The notes below the pieces were generated by a model, which did not search any database, was not told the DNA's origin, and was given only the letters and a program-made list of their open reading frames with translations. 45,371 nucleotides of DNA, taken from positions 1 through 45,371 of the forward strand of contig CATBDC010000030.1 of assembly GCA_949502235.1 (NCBI GenBank), given 5' to 3'. This document shows, one piece after another, positions 18,366 through 27,253 of the stretch (position 1 is its first letter; every line of letters begins with the position of its first letter). This DNA is from an uncultured Lachnospiraceae bacterium (GTDB lineage Bacteria > Bacillota > Clostridia > Lachnospirales > Lachnospiraceae). The position numbers were made by a program, and so were the translations under genes.

Positions 18366-19255
18366 ACAGTTCTCCTTTGTACTTTAGTAAACAGGAACGG
18401 GTAGATGACCAGTACCCATAATACAAGTATAAAGTACTCGGCGCTTTTTGCCAAGATGGAACTTCCGAAAAAAAGGGCAATTCCTTCCTTGAGAAGCAGG
18501 GAAAGGACAAGACCCGGGATTACGGTAAGAAGCAGACTTCTTATAGAGGTAAACCGGGAAGAAAACTGCAGGTATTTCTGCTCGGCATACCATCCTGCGG
18601 CGAAGCCCAGTCCGGCGCCGGAGGCCTTTAGGCAGTCAATGGCATATTTCGTCTCAATTGTCCCCTGTTTGTTTAAAATAAGGGCGTAGACTGCGGCGAA
18701 AACCGCAATACCGGCGAGAATGAGGGCAGTATACCCCGGATGGGACGTATTTCCAAGAAGAGCATCCTGGAATTTCCAGATTACGCAGGAGACTGCAATG
18801 GATATGGCCATAGCTGTAAATACATCCAGAGGAGTATGGCAGCCCAGATACATTCTTGAAAATCCAACAAGAAGAAAGGCCAGGCAGCAGAGAAGCTTTC
18901 CCGGAAGGGATTTGTGCTTAAGCGCCAGCGGAACAAACAGGCAGGAAGCCCCCTGTGTGTGCCCGCTTGGAAAGGAATAGCCTGTTGCCCCGGGGAGGGC
19001 GCTTTCTACAGCCTTAAATTCCGGGTCTAAAATCCAGGGCCGCGGGATGCGGAAGGTGATTTTCATTATCTGTACGCATAAGCCTGCCGTAAAGTACGTA
19101 AAGCCAAGAAGATAAGCAAAGCGTTTATCCACACACCAGTAAAGTGTGCAGATAACCGCTATGATAATGATCTCCTGTCCTAAATAGGTGATAAGCTGCA
19201 TCAGTTTGTCAAGAAACGGGGTGCGGATTCCTTCTAACAGCCATAAAAATGTCAT
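18362..19255 (-). CDS. PAP2-family membrane phosphatase
   Basis: Integral membrane phosphatase of the type-2 phosphatidic acid phosphatase superfamily, whose members act on lipid phosphates such as undecaprenyl diphosphate or phosphatidate. All three signature motifs are visible: KITFRIPRP, the central SFPSGHT, and SRMYLGCHTPLDV with the catalytic His and Asp. The 297-residue length allows the six-helix core plus extra C-terminal helices (about residues 180-290). Its start overlaps the typA stop by four bases and its stop overlaps the next start, so the three genes form a tight operon. Substrate undetermined. Confidence 0.88.
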   Translation of the reverse strand: MTFLWLLEGIRTPFLDKLMQLITYLGQEIIIIAVICTLYWCVDKRFAYLLGFTYFTAGLCVQIMKITFRIPRPWILDPEFKAVESALPGATGYSFPSGHTQGASCLFVPLALKHKSLPGKLLCCLAFLLVGFSRMYLGCHTPLDVFTAMAISIAVSCVIWKFQDALLGNTSHPGYTALILAGIAVFAAVYALILNKQGTIETKYAIDCLKASGAGLGFAAGWYAEQKYLQFSSRFTSIRSLLLTVIPGLVLSLLLKEGIALFFGSSILAKSAEYFILVLWVLVIYPFLFTKVQRRTV

Positions 19256-21078
19256 GATCGATTTCCTCTTTTTCTCATTTTTGGATCCAGAATCTTTTTG
19301 CGGATCCGAAGAGCCTTCGGGGTTACCTCTAATAGTTCGTCAGTGTCAATGAAATCCAAAGCCTCCTCAAGGCTTAAGATTTTAGGAGTTGTAAGCCTTA
19401 AGGCCTCATCTGCACTGGAGGAACGGGTGTTGGTGAGATGTTTTGTTTTACAGACATTCACCTCAATATCGTCTGTCTTTGCGTTTTCTCCGATCACCAT
19501 GCCAGAGTAGACCTTTTCACCGGGGCCGATAAATAAGGTTCCCCGTTCCTGGGCGCTAAACAGTCCGTAGGTCACGGATTCACCTGTTTCAAATGCGATA
19601 AGGGAACCCTGCTTTCTGTACTGGATATCTCCTTTATAGGGAGCGTATCCGTCAAATGAAGTATTCATGATACCATTCCCCTTTGTGTCGGTCAGAAATT
19701 CACCGCGGTAGCCGATAAGTCCCCGTGCGGGAATCTTAAATTCCAGGCGGCTGTATCCTCCATTTGCCGTACCCATATTTTGAAGCTCGCCCTTTCTTGC
19801 GCTTAGCTTTTCGATCACAATTCCCGTAAATTCTTCCGGCACGTCAATATACGCAGTCTCCATAGGCTCTAAAAGCTTTCCGCCTTCGTCTTTTTTGTAG
19901 AGAACCTCTGCCTTGCTGACGGCAAATTCATAGCCCTCCCGGCGCATGTTTTCAATGAGTACGGATAAATGGAGCTCACCTCTTCCGGACACCTTAAAGC
20001 TGTCTGTACTGCCGGATTCCTCCACACGGAGGCTCACATCTGTATTAAGCTCTTTGAAAAGCCGGTCCCTTAAGTGGCGGGAGGTTACATATTTTCCCTC
20101 CAGGCCGGCAAAAGGGCTGTCGTTTACAATAAACTGCATGGCAATCGTAGGTTCGGAGATTTTCTGGAAAGGAATTGCCCGGGGATTCTCAGGAGAACAG
20201 ATGGTATCCCCGATGGAGATATCCCCGATTCCTGAGATAGCAACAATAGAGCCTGTGGCAGCTTCTTTTACATCTACCTTATTCAGGCCGTCAAATTCAT
20301 ATAACTTGCTGATGCGGACTTTTTCCTGGCGGTCCGGGTTGTGCTCGTTGACAACGACTGCGTCCATTCCCACTTTGATTGTCCCGTTATCTACCTTGCC
20401 GACTCCGATGCGGCCCACATATTCATTATAGTCGATTGTGCTGATAAGAACCTGTGTATCAGCATCAGGGTCGCCCTCCGGCGCCGGGATATAGTCAAGG
20501 ATTGTTTCAAATAAAGGCTTCATGTCCCGCTCCTCGTCCGTGAGGTCAAGAACGGCGACCCCGGCCTTTGCGGAGGCGTAGACGAAAGGACAGTCAAGCT
20601 GCTCGTCAGAGGCATCCAGATCCATGAAGAGCTCCAGCACCTCGTCAATCACTTCCTCCGGCCTTGCTTCAGGGCGGTCGATTTTGTTAATGCATACAAT
20701 AACAGGGAGCATAAGCTCTAAGGCCTTTCTTAACACAAATTTTGTCTGGGGCATGGCGCCCTCGAAGGCATCTACTACAAGAATCACTCCGTTGACCATC
20801 TTAAGGACACGCTCCACCTCGCCCCCAAAATCGGCATGTCCGGGAGTATCAATAATATTTATTTTGGTTCCTTTATAATAGACTGCAGTATTTTTAGAGA
20901 GAATTGTGATTCCCCGTTCTCTCTCAATATCATTGGAATCCATGACCCGTTCTTCTACTTCCTGATTTTCACGGAATACGCCGCTTTGTTTTAGAAGCTC
21001 GTCAACCAGGGTTGTCTTACCATGGTCAACATGGGCAATAATCGCTATATTACGAACATCTTCACGTTTCATTTTCAT
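19252..21078 (-). CDS. typA: ribosome-associated GTPase TypA/BipA
   Basis: Translational GTPase of the EF-G superfamily that assists ribosome assembly and stress adaptation. The start is placed at the ATG at 21078: AAAAGGA sits eight bases upstream, while the in-frame ATG at 21087 overlaps that site. The 608-residue product has G1 AHVDHGKTT, G2 around RERGITI, G3 DTPGHADFGGE and G4 NKIDRPEARP. Next come a beta-barrel domain, two alpha/beta domains and the TypA-specific C-terminal domain (RSSSADEALRLTTPK). It leads an operon with the PAP2 phosphatase and the PsiE-like protein and is divergent from the SSB-like gene. Confidence 0.96.
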   Translation of the reverse strand: MKMKREDVRNIAIIAHVDHGKTTLVDELLKQSGVFRENQEVEERVMDSNDIERERGITILSKNTAVYYKGTKINIIDTPGHADFGGEVERVLKMVNGVILVVDAFEGAMPQTKFVLRKALELMLPVIVCINKIDRPEARPEEVIDEVLELFMDLDASDEQLDCPFVYASAKAGVAVLDLTDEERDMKPLFETILDYIPAPEGDPDADTQVLISTIDYNEYVGRIGVGKVDNGTIKVGMDAVVVNEHNPDRQEKVRISKLYEFDGLNKVDVKEAATGSIVAISGIGDISIGDTICSPENPRAIPFQKISEPTIAMQFIVNDSPFAGLEGKYVTSRHLRDRLFKELNTDVSLRVEESGSTDSFKVSGRGELHLSVLIENMRREGYEFAVSKAEVLYKKDEGGKLLEPMETAYIDVPEEFTGIVIEKLSARKGELQNMGTANGGYSRLEFKIPARGLIGYRGEFLTDTKGNGIMNTSFDGYAPYKGDIQYRKQGSLIAFETGESVTYGLFSAQERGTLFIGPGEKVYSGMVIGENAKTDDIEVNVCKTKHLTNTRSSSADEALRLTTPKILSLEEALDFIDTDELLEVTPKALRIRKKILDPKMRKRGNRS

Positions 21079-21245
21079 GTAAATCATCCTTTTCTTCTAC
21101 CTATTTTAATGTTATAACTTTAATAGTGTATCACATTTTACAAATTTTACAAGATGTGAAAAATGTTGTTCTAAAACAAGATGCTGTTTCATAGACTAAA
21201 TAATGACCATGAAATACGATTCAGAGGAAGGGAGAATGTAAAATT

Positions 21246-21875
21246 ATGTCAGATAAGATCATTGAAAACAACCAGGTAACCATTATGGGAGAAGTTGCCT
21301 CCGAATTTACCTTTAGCCACGAGGTGTTCGGGGAAGGATTCTACATGGTAGATGTAAGAGTCAGAAGGCTTAGCAGCTCGGAGGATCGGATTCCGCTTAT
21401 GATTTCCGAACGGCTCATCGATGTGTCCCAGGACTATATCGGTGAATTTATTATGGCAAGCGGGCAATTCCGTTCTTATAACAGGCACGATGAACAAAAG
21501 AACCGGCTGGTATTATCCGTATTCGTAAGAGAAGTGTCGTTTATAGAAGAGGAACTTGACGGGGCTAAGACGAATAATATTTTCCTCGATGGTTATATAT
21601 GCAAGCTGCCTATTTACCGTAAGACGCCGCTAGGGAGAGAGATCGCAGATCTTCTTCTTGCAGTTAACAGACCCTACGGAAAGTCTGATTACATACCATG
21701 TATCTGCTGGGGAAGAAATGCGAGGTTTGCATCAACCTTTGAGGTGGGAGAGCATGTACAGATATTCGGGCGGATCCAGAGCAGAACCTATATTAAAAAG
21801 CTGACAGAAACGGAAACCCAGGAGCGTACCGCCTACGAAGTGTCGGTAAGCAAACTGGAATGTATAGAAGGCTAA
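21246..21875 (+). CDS. tandem OB-fold single-stranded DNA-binding-like protein
   Basis: The 209-residue protein appears to contain two SSB-like OB folds. The first spans about residues 8-100 (NQVTIMGEVASEFTFSHEVF to VLSVFVREVSFIEEE) and the second about 108-207 (NNIFLDGYICKLPIYRKTP, YIPCICWGRNARFASTF, VGEHVQIFGRIQSR). The second half keeps the canonical SSB pattern best. Unlike replicative SSB it lacks a flexible Gly/Gln linker and an acidic DDDIPF-type tip, so it is probably not the main cellular SSB. AAGGGAGA precedes the ATG. It is divergent from typA and followed after 117 bases by dapA. Confidence 0.75.
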   Translation: MSDKIIENNQVTIMGEVASEFTFSHEVFGEGFYMVDVRVRRLSSSEDRIPLMISERLIDVSQDYIGEFIMASGQFRSYNRHDEQKNRLVLSVFVREVSFIEEELDGAKTNNIFLDGYICKLPIYRKTPLGREIADLLLAVNRPYGKSDYIPCICWGRNARFASTFEVGEHVQIFGRIQSRTYIKKLTETETQERTAYEVSVSKLECIEG

Positions 21876-21992
21876 TTAAAGGTTACTGTGAACGGAGTGA
21901 GCAGTAACAAATTCGGATGAGGCTTTCATTGACAGAGGCTCCTATTGATGATAAAATTTTAGGTAATAAATAGAAAAATCAGGAGGATGGAT

Positions 21993-22883
21993 ATGGCTGT
22001 ATTTACAGGAGCCGGTGTGGCGATTGTTACACCCTTTAATGCGGATGAAAGTATCAATTATGATAAATTAGACGAATTAATTGACTATCATTGTGAAAAT
22101 GGTACGGATAGTATCATTATATGCGGAACAACTGGTGAGTCTGCTACAATGACAGAAGAGGAGCACATGGAATGTGTGAAGTTTGCCATAGACAGGGCAA
22201 AGGGAAGTATTCCGGTTATTGCCGGCACAGGATCCAACTGTACAAAAACCGCAGTGGATATGTCAAAGGAGGCCGCGCAGTACGGGGCGGACGGGTTGCT
22301 TCTTGTAACGCCTTATTACAACAAGGCGACCCAGGCCGGGCTGATTGCCCATTATACCGCGGTGGCAAAAGAGGCGAAGGCGCCGATTATTATGTACAGT
22401 GTGGCAAGCAGGACCGGATGCAACATTGAGCCGGCAACGGTGGCGGAGCTTGTGAAGAATGTGGATAATATTGTAGGAGTAAAGGAGGCATCGGGAAATA
22501 TCTCCCAGGTGGCAAAGATTATGTCCCTTACTGACGGAAATATTGATTTATATTCCGGAAATGACGACCAGATTGTACCGCTTCTTTCCCTGGGGGCGAA
22601 GGGAGTTATCTCTGTATTGTCCAATGTGGCTCCAAAGGAGACCCATGATATCTGCGAGAGGTTTTTCGCGGGAGATGTGGCGGGAAGCGCGGCGCTTCAG
22701 CTGAAAGCGATTCCGCTTTGTGAGAAATTATTCTGTGAAGTCAATCCGATTCCGGTAAAGAAGGCTATGAAGCTGATGGGTATGGACTGCGGCCCCTTAC
22801 GCATGCCGCTTACGGAGCTGACCCCGGCGCATACGCAGGAACTTGCCCGGGCGATGACGGATTTTGGAATTAAATTAGCATAA
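21993..22883 (+). CDS. dapA: 4-hydroxy-tetrahydrodipicolinate synthase
   Basis: Condenses pyruvate with aspartate semialdehyde, the first committed step to diaminopimelate and lysine. The ATG at 21993 is used because AGGAGG (21981-21986) lies six bases upstream and would abut the other in-frame ATG (21987). The 296-residue TIM barrel shows GTTGESATM, the tyrosine region PIIMYSVASRTG and the Schiff-base lysine in VGVKEASGN. The next gene is dapB, giving two consecutive steps of the pathway. A hairpin between the two may reduce read-through. Confidence 0.97.
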   Translation: MAVFTGAGVAIVTPFNADESINYDKLDELIDYHCENGTDSIIICGTTGESATMTEEEHMECVKFAIDRAKGSIPVIAGTGSNCTKTAVDMSKEAAQYGADGLLLVTPYYNKATQAGLIAHYTAVAKEAKAPIIMYSVASRTGCNIEPATVAELVKNVDNIVGVKEASGNISQVAKIMSLTDGNIDLYSGNDDQIVPLLSLGAKGVISVLSNVAPKETHDICERFFAGDVAGSAALQLKAIPLCEKLFCEVNPIPVKKAMKLMGMDCGPLRMPLTELTPAHTQELARAMTDFGIKLA

Positions 22884-22886
22884 GGA

Positions 22887-22915
22887 AAAGGGTATCCATA
22901 TAGAGGATACCCTTT
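22887..22915 (+). terminator. hairpin between dapA and dapB
   Basis: A perfect 11-pair stem, AAAGGGTATCC (22887-22897) with GGATACCCTTT (22905-22915), has a seven-base loop and only three terminal T residues. It probably acts as a weak terminator or attenuator rather than a full stop, since dapB follows within 50 bases. Confidence 0.65.
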
Positions 22916-22961
22916 GTCTGCTGTACATACAGTAAGAAAGTAAATGAGGAGGAAGGATAAA

Positions 22962-23714
22962 ATGATACGTGCGATTATGCATGGCTGTAACGGAAGGATG
23001 GGACAGGTAATTACTGGTCTTATCAGAGAGGATGTTAAGATTGAGATTGTGGCAGGTGTGGATACCTATACAGGTATTTCTAATTCCTATCCTGTATTTG
23101 AAAGTATTGAAAAGTGTGATGTAGAGGCGGATGTAGTCATCGATTTTTCAAATGCGGGGGCAGTGGATGCTCTTCTTGATTACTGTGCGGAAAAAAAGCT
23201 TCCGGTGGTGCTTTGTACAACCGGGCTTTCACAAGAGCAGCTTACAAAGGCAGAGGAGGCCGCAAAGAAGACAGCGGTCTTGAAATCAGCAAATATGTCT
23301 CTTGGAATTAACCTGCTTTTAAAGCTTGTAAAGGATACCGCAAGGGTTCTTGCAGGCGCGGGATTTGATATTGAGCTTGTAGAGCGCCACCATAATCAGA
23401 AGGTAGACGCGCCCAGCGGAACTGCCCTGGCTCTTGCGGATTCCATGAATGAGGCAATGGACAACGCATATACCTATGTATATGACAGAAGCCAGAGGAG
23501 GGAAAAAAGGGATAAAAAGGAGATGGGAATCTCTGCCGTGCGCGGCGGAAGTATTGTTGGGGAACATGAGATTATATTTGCCGGACCGGATGAGGTAATA
23601 GAATTGAAGCATACTGCATATTCTAAAGCAGTATTTGGAAAGGGCGCAGTGGAGGCTGCCAAGTTCTTAGCCGGAAAACCTGCCGGACGCTATGATATGT
23701 CCGATGTAATCTAG
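22962..23714 (+). CDS. dapB: 4-hydroxy-tetrahydrodipicolinate reductase
   Basis: NAD(P)H-dependent reduction of the DapA product to tetrahydrodipicolinate. The ATG at 22962 has AGGAGGA nine bases upstream and gives the normal start MIRAIMHGCNGRMGQ with its dinucleotide-binding glycines; an in-frame ATG at 22944 lies upstream of the ribosome binding site. Other marks in the 250-residue protein are the catalytic segment ELVERHHNQKVDAPSGTAL and the closing region HEIIFAGPDEVIELKHTA. It follows dapA across a hairpin and precedes fbp by 29 bases. Confidence 0.97.
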   Translation: MIRAIMHGCNGRMGQVITGLIREDVKIEIVAGVDTYTGISNSYPVFESIEKCDVEADVVIDFSNAGAVDALLDYCAEKKLPVVLCTTGLSQEQLTKAEEAAKKTAVLKSANMSLGINLLLKLVKDTARVLAGAGFDIELVERHHNQKVDAPSGTALALADSMNEAMDNAYTYVYDRSQRREKRDKKEMGISAVRGGSIVGEHEIIFAGPDEVIELKHTAYSKAVFGKGAVEAAKFLAGKPAGRYDMSDVI

Positions 23715-23743
23715 AAAAGGAAATATCACAAAGGAGAAAAGTT

Positions 23744-25699
23744 ATGAAAGAATTAGAATCACGTTATCTGGAGCGCTTATCCCAGCTGTATCCTACAATT
23801 GCCCGGGCATCTACAGAGATTATCAATCTGCAGGCAATTTTGAATCTTCCGAAGGGCACAGAGCATTTTCTTACGGACATACATGGGGAATATGAGGCAT
23901 TTTCCCATGTCCTTAAGAACGGTTCCGGCGCAGTCTGCCACAAAATTGACGATGTTTTCGGAAATACTATGAGCAGCAGAGTGAAACAGTCTCTTGCTAC
24001 TCTTATTTATTACCCGAAAGAGAAAATCGAGCAGGTAAAAAAGACAGAGGAGGATATGGAGGAGTGGTATAAGATTACTTTATACCGTCTCATAGAGGTG
24101 TGTAAATGTGCTGCAGGCAAATACAGCCGCTCAAAGGTCCGCAAGGCGCTGCCGGAGGAGTTTGCCTATGTAATCGAGGAGCTTATCACCGAGAAGCCTT
24201 CCCTTTCATCAGATAAGGAGTCCTATTATAATTCTATTGTAAGCACGATTATCGGCATCCGAAGGGCGGAGGTGTTTATTGTTGCCCTCTGTGAGCTGAT
24301 TCAGAGGCTCACGATTGATCATCTGCACATTGTGGGAGACATATATGACCGGGGGCCGGGGCCCCATATCATTATGGATAAGCTTATGGACTATCACTCG
24401 GTTGATATTCAGTGGGGGAACCATGATGTTCTCTGGATGGGAGCGGCAGCAGGACAGAGGGGATGCATTGCAAATGTAGTCCGGATCTGTGCAAGATATG
24501 GGAATCTGGACATTTTGGAGGACGGCTATGGAATTAATCTGCTCCCTCTTGCCACTTTTGCAATGAATACATATGCGGATGACCCCTGTGAGTGTTTCCA
24601 GCTCAAGGGCATGCCGGATTACGGAAAGAACCAGATGCTTCTGGACGTGATGATGCACAAGGCGATTTCTATTATACAATTTAAGATAGAGGGGCAGATT
24701 ATTAAAAAGAATCCCGGGTTTAAGATGGCAGACAGAAACCTTCTGCACCGCATTGACTTTGAAAAAGGAACTATTGAGATTGACGGAAAGACCTATGAGC
24801 TTCTGGATAAGAATTTTCCTACGGTTGATCCGAAAAAGCCCTATGCCCTTACCGCTGCAGAGGAGGATGTTATGGAACGCCTTACAAAGGCATTTGAAAA
24901 CTGTGCAAGGCTTCAGGAGCATATGAGATTTCTCCTGAATAAGGGGGGTCTTTATAAGGTATATAATAATAATCTTCTCTATCATGGCTGCGTGCCCCTT
25001 CAGGAGGACGGAAGCTTAAAGCCAGTGCGCATTTACGGGCAGACATATAAAGGAAAAAGTCTTTATGAGGTGCTGGAGAGCTATGTAAGAAAAGGATTTT
25101 ATGCTCTGGATGACAAGGAGAAGGAGCGGGGGAAGGATATGATGTGGTACATCTGGCTAAGTGAAGGCTCTCCTCTTTTCGGAAAAGACAAAATGGCTAC
25201 CTTTGAGCGATATTTTCTTAAGGAGAAAGAAACACATAAGGAGACAAAAAATCCTTATTATACGCTGCTTGAAGAAGAGGATGTTGTAAATAATATTTTA
25301 CAGGAATTCGGACTTGGAACGGAAGAAACCCATATTATTAACGGACATGTGCCCGTAAAGACAAAAAATGGGGAGAATCCCATTAAATGCGGAGGCAAGG
25401 TATTTGTCATCGATGGAGGCTTTTCAAAGGCATATCAGAAGGAGACGGGAATAGCAGGCTATACGCTCATTTATAATTCCCATGGGCTAATTCTGGCAGC
25501 TCATGAGCCATTTGAATCCACGGAGACAGCTATCGAAAAAGAAAGTGACATTCATTCCAACAGCGTGATGGTGAAGCGGGTGGCCGAAAGAAAGCGTGTA
25601 GGGGATACGGACATTGGGAAGGAACTGAAGGAGCAGATTGAGGATCTTAAGATGCTTCTTGAGGCGTACAGAAGCGGACGCATCACGGAACGAGTATAG
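23744..25699 (+). CDS. fbp: fructose-1,6-bisphosphatase class III
   Basis: Gluconeogenic phosphatase of the Firmicutes-specific class III, unrelated to the class I/II enzymes. The 651-residue protein is the usual size and has metallophosphoesterase motifs: LTDIHGEYEAF near the start, GDIYDRGPGPH, WGNHDVLWMGAA, and late histidines in THIINGHVPVKTKNGE and FVIDGGFSKAY. AAAGGAG precedes the ATG. It follows dapB by 29 bases and may be partly co-transcribed, although the functions are unrelated. Confidence 0.96.
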   Translation: MKELESRYLERLSQLYPTIARASTEIINLQAILNLPKGTEHFLTDIHGEYEAFSHVLKNGSGAVCHKIDDVFGNTMSSRVKQSLATLIYYPKEKIEQVKKTEEDMEEWYKITLYRLIEVCKCAAGKYSRSKVRKALPEEFAYVIEELITEKPSLSSDKESYYNSIVSTIIGIRRAEVFIVALCELIQRLTIDHLHIVGDIYDRGPGPHIIMDKLMDYHSVDIQWGNHDVLWMGAAAGQRGCIANVVRICARYGNLDILEDGYGINLLPLATFAMNTYADDPCECFQLKGMPDYGKNQMLLDVMMHKAISIIQFKIEGQIIKKNPGFKMADRNLLHRIDFEKGTIEIDGKTYELLDKNFPTVDPKKPYALTAAEEDVMERLTKAFENCARLQEHMRFLLNKGGLYKVYNNNLLYHGCVPLQEDGSLKPVRIYGQTYKGKSLYEVLESYVRKGFYALDDKEKERGKDMMWYIWLSEGSPLFGKDKMATFERYFLKEKETHKETKNPYYTLLEEEDVVNNILQEFGLGTEETHIINGHVPVKTKNGENPIKCGGKVFVIDGGFSKAYQKETGIAGYTLIYNSHGLILAAHEPFESTETAIEKESDIHSNSVMVKRVAERKRVGDTDIGKELKEQIEDLKMLLEAYRSGRITERV

Positions 25700-25704
25700 A
25701 ATTG

Positions 25705-25740
25705 GAAAAAAATACTACTTTCTTTCAGGTATATTTTTTC
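25705..25740 (+). terminator. weak AT-rich terminator candidate after fbp
   Basis: GAAAAAAATAC (25705-25715) can pair with GTATATTTTTTC (25729-25740) with one bulge, just after the fbp stop and ending in T residues. The stem is AT-rich and weak, so this is only a candidate. Confidence 0.35.
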
Positions 25741-25853
25741 TGATTTTGCAAATATTACTAGCAGCAAGTAAGCAGACCTGTCATCCGAAGAAAAGCAGTT
25801 AAGCAGGGCTGTACTTGATAACAGATAAATATACATGAAAGGGAGATTAAGAG

Positions 25854-26213
25854 ATGAAACAGTTAAAGAAATTATTGATGATGCTTATGTGTGCAGGAGT
25901 AATTATGAGTGTTACTGCCTGCGGGTCTAACAGTGATGCAGACGACAACGGCGCTGTAAATAACGGCACAAATGACACCGGAAACGGAACCGGAAATGGT
26001 ACTGGAACCGGGAATAACGGAACCAATAACGGAACTAATAATGGGACCAATAATGGTAATACAAATGGAGCGACAGACGGAACCGATAACAGAGATGGCG
26101 AAGGAGTCATGGATGAGATCGGCGACGATATAAGAGACGGCGTGGATGATGTGGGTGACGCGCTGGATGGAAATGATAACGGAACTCGTAATGATGATGT
26201 GAATAACAGATAA
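25854..26213 (+). CDS. small Asn/Gly/Thr-repeat lipoprotein of unknown function
   Basis: A 119-residue protein with a signal peptide (KKLLMMLMCAGVIMSV) and lipobox VTAC at residues 20-23, so it should be lipid-anchored outside the membrane. The mature part starts with an acidic stretch, then a low-complexity region of GNGT and NNGT repeats, and ends with an acidic amphipathic stretch of periodic Asp (MDEIGDDIRDGVDDVGDALD) that may be helical. AGGGAG precedes the ATG. It stands alone after fbp and ends at a strong terminator. I do not recognise a characterised family. Confidence 0.8.
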   Translation: MKQLKKLLMMLMCAGVIMSVTACGSNSDADDNGAVNNGTNDTGNGTGNGTGTGNNGTNNGTNNGTNNGNTNGATDGTDNRDGEGVMDEIGDDIRDGVDDVGDALDGNDNGTRNDDVNNR

Positions 26214-26227
26214 GTAACATTGAGATG

Positions 26228-26275
26228 AAAAAGAGGCGGCAGGCATGAAAGATATGCGTATGCCGCCTCTTTTTT
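26228..26275. terminator. bidirectional terminator between lipoprotein and iclR genes
   Basis: A 14-pair stem, AAAAAGAGGCGGCA (26228-26241) with TGCCGCCTCTTTTT (26261-26274), ends in a T tract on the plus strand, with A residues at its start that give T residues on the minus strand. It lies between convergent genes and can serve both. Confidence 0.88.
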
Positions 26276-26284
26276 ATATAGAAG

Positions 26285-27079
26285 TTAGTCTTCTGGCTGA
26301 TATCCGCCAAGACGGTATGATATTTTCCGGGCGGCAGGCCTAAGTAAAGGAAGCAGAGTGTTTTCTATACATTGTTCTGAAATTATTTCCGCAGCTCCAA
26401 AGGCGCTGATTGCGGCAGCAATTTTTTTATTATAGCTGTAAATTGGTACAGATATACAGCGCAGCCCAGGTTCACACTCTTCATCGTCCAGGGCATAACC
26501 AACCTCTCTTATGTGTTCTAGTTCTCTTATTAAATCTTCCTTTGCTGTGATCGTGTGTTCTGTCAGCTTAGGCAGCCCTTTTTTATTAATGAATTTCTCT
26601 AGCTCAGCATTTGTATAAGCGGCAAGAAGGACTTTGCCTGATCCAGTGGCATGAAGCGGTGACTGGCGCCCTATACGTATCAATGAAAAACCTATGGATG
26701 CTGGATTGTAGATGCAGTCTAAGTACATACATTCCATATCCTGTTCAATGACAAGACAAATGCCATAATCCAAATCTCTGCATAACTCACTGACAATATC
26801 GTTGGAAATAGTCCGCAGATTCATTCTGGTTTGTACATGATCTCCGATTTCACAGATTTTCCAGGTAAGTGCATATCGTTCGGAGATATTATCCTTAAAA
26901 ACATAGCCGTCTGTCATAAGGGAGCTGAGATAACGGAAAACCGTTGCTTGCGGCATATGTGTCATTTCTGCTATCTCCTGGAGCCGGAGAGGAACACGGC
27001 TGTCAGAAAGGCAGTTTAGCAAATGCATTAATTTCGAAACTGATTGATTCATACTTTTCTCGTTTGAAGAAATTGACAT
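26285..27079 (-). CDS. IclR-family transcriptional regulator
   Basis: A 264-residue regulator with an N-terminal winged helix-turn-helix (SKLMHLLNCLSDSRVPLRLQ, MTHMPQATVFRYLSSLMTDG) and a GAF-like IclR effector domain (QSPLHATGSGKVLLAAY, LDDEECEPGLRCISVPIY). GAGGAGG precedes the ATG. It is divergent from the long catabolic locus beginning at 27254, and the 174-base spacer holds two palindromes suitable as operators. IclR proteins often repress or activate adjacent catabolic genes in response to a pathway metabolite, so this is the likely local regulator. Confidence 0.93.
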   Translation of the reverse strand: MSISSNEKSMNQSVSKLMHLLNCLSDSRVPLRLQEIAEMTHMPQATVFRYLSSLMTDGYVFKDNISERYALTWKICEIGDHVQTRMNLRTISNDIVSELCRDLDYGICLVIEQDMECMYLDCIYNPASIGFSLIRIGRQSPLHATGSGKVLLAAYTNAELEKFINKKGLPKLTEHTITAKEDLIRELEHIREVGYALDDEECEPGLRCISVPIYSYNKKIAAAISAFGAAEIISEQCIENTLLPLLRPAARKISYRLGGYQPED

Positions 27080-27168
27080 AATAGCCCTCCTCTTTTACGC
27101 TTTTACCCTCATGTAAATATAATGTCACATTTATTTAGCGCTGTCAATAAAACAAAAAATGAAATTTA

Positions 27169-27178
27169 ATTTCGAAAT
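27169..27178. promoter_or_regulatory. candidate IclR operator palindrome
   Basis: ATTTCGAAAT is a perfect ten-base palindrome in the intergenic spacer between iclR and the aldehyde dehydrogenase gene. IclR-family proteins bind palindromes at such positions. The assignment is inferred from location only. Confidence 0.4.
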
Positions 27179-27200
27179 ATTAACGAATATATTTACAAAT

Positions 27201-27237
27201 ATAAAATTATATTTTAAAATATAAAATATAATTTTAT
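27201..27237. promoter_or_regulatory. perfect 15-bp AT-only inverted repeat upstream of the dehydrogenase
   Basis: ATAAAATTATATTTT (27201-27215) and AAAATATAATTTTAT (27223-27237) are exact reverse complements around seven bases, immediately before the ribosome binding site. It contains only A and T, so it may be a promoter region, an operator or an mRNA leader hairpin. Twelve other bases around it are also A/T, which raises the chance of coincidence. Confidence 0.5.
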
Positions 27238-27253
27238 TAATAGGAGGAAATAT

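Noticed and set aside
21876-21986. Riboswitch or lysine-responsive leader before dapA
   Set aside because: Only a seven-pair stem (GTTACTG with CAGTAAC) is present in 110 bases; this is too short and simple for a lysine riboswitch or T-box.
24209-24985. 258-codon minus-strand frame inside fbp
   Set aside because: It is fully antisense to a well-conserved Fbp sequence, and its translation is low-complexity and unlike any family.
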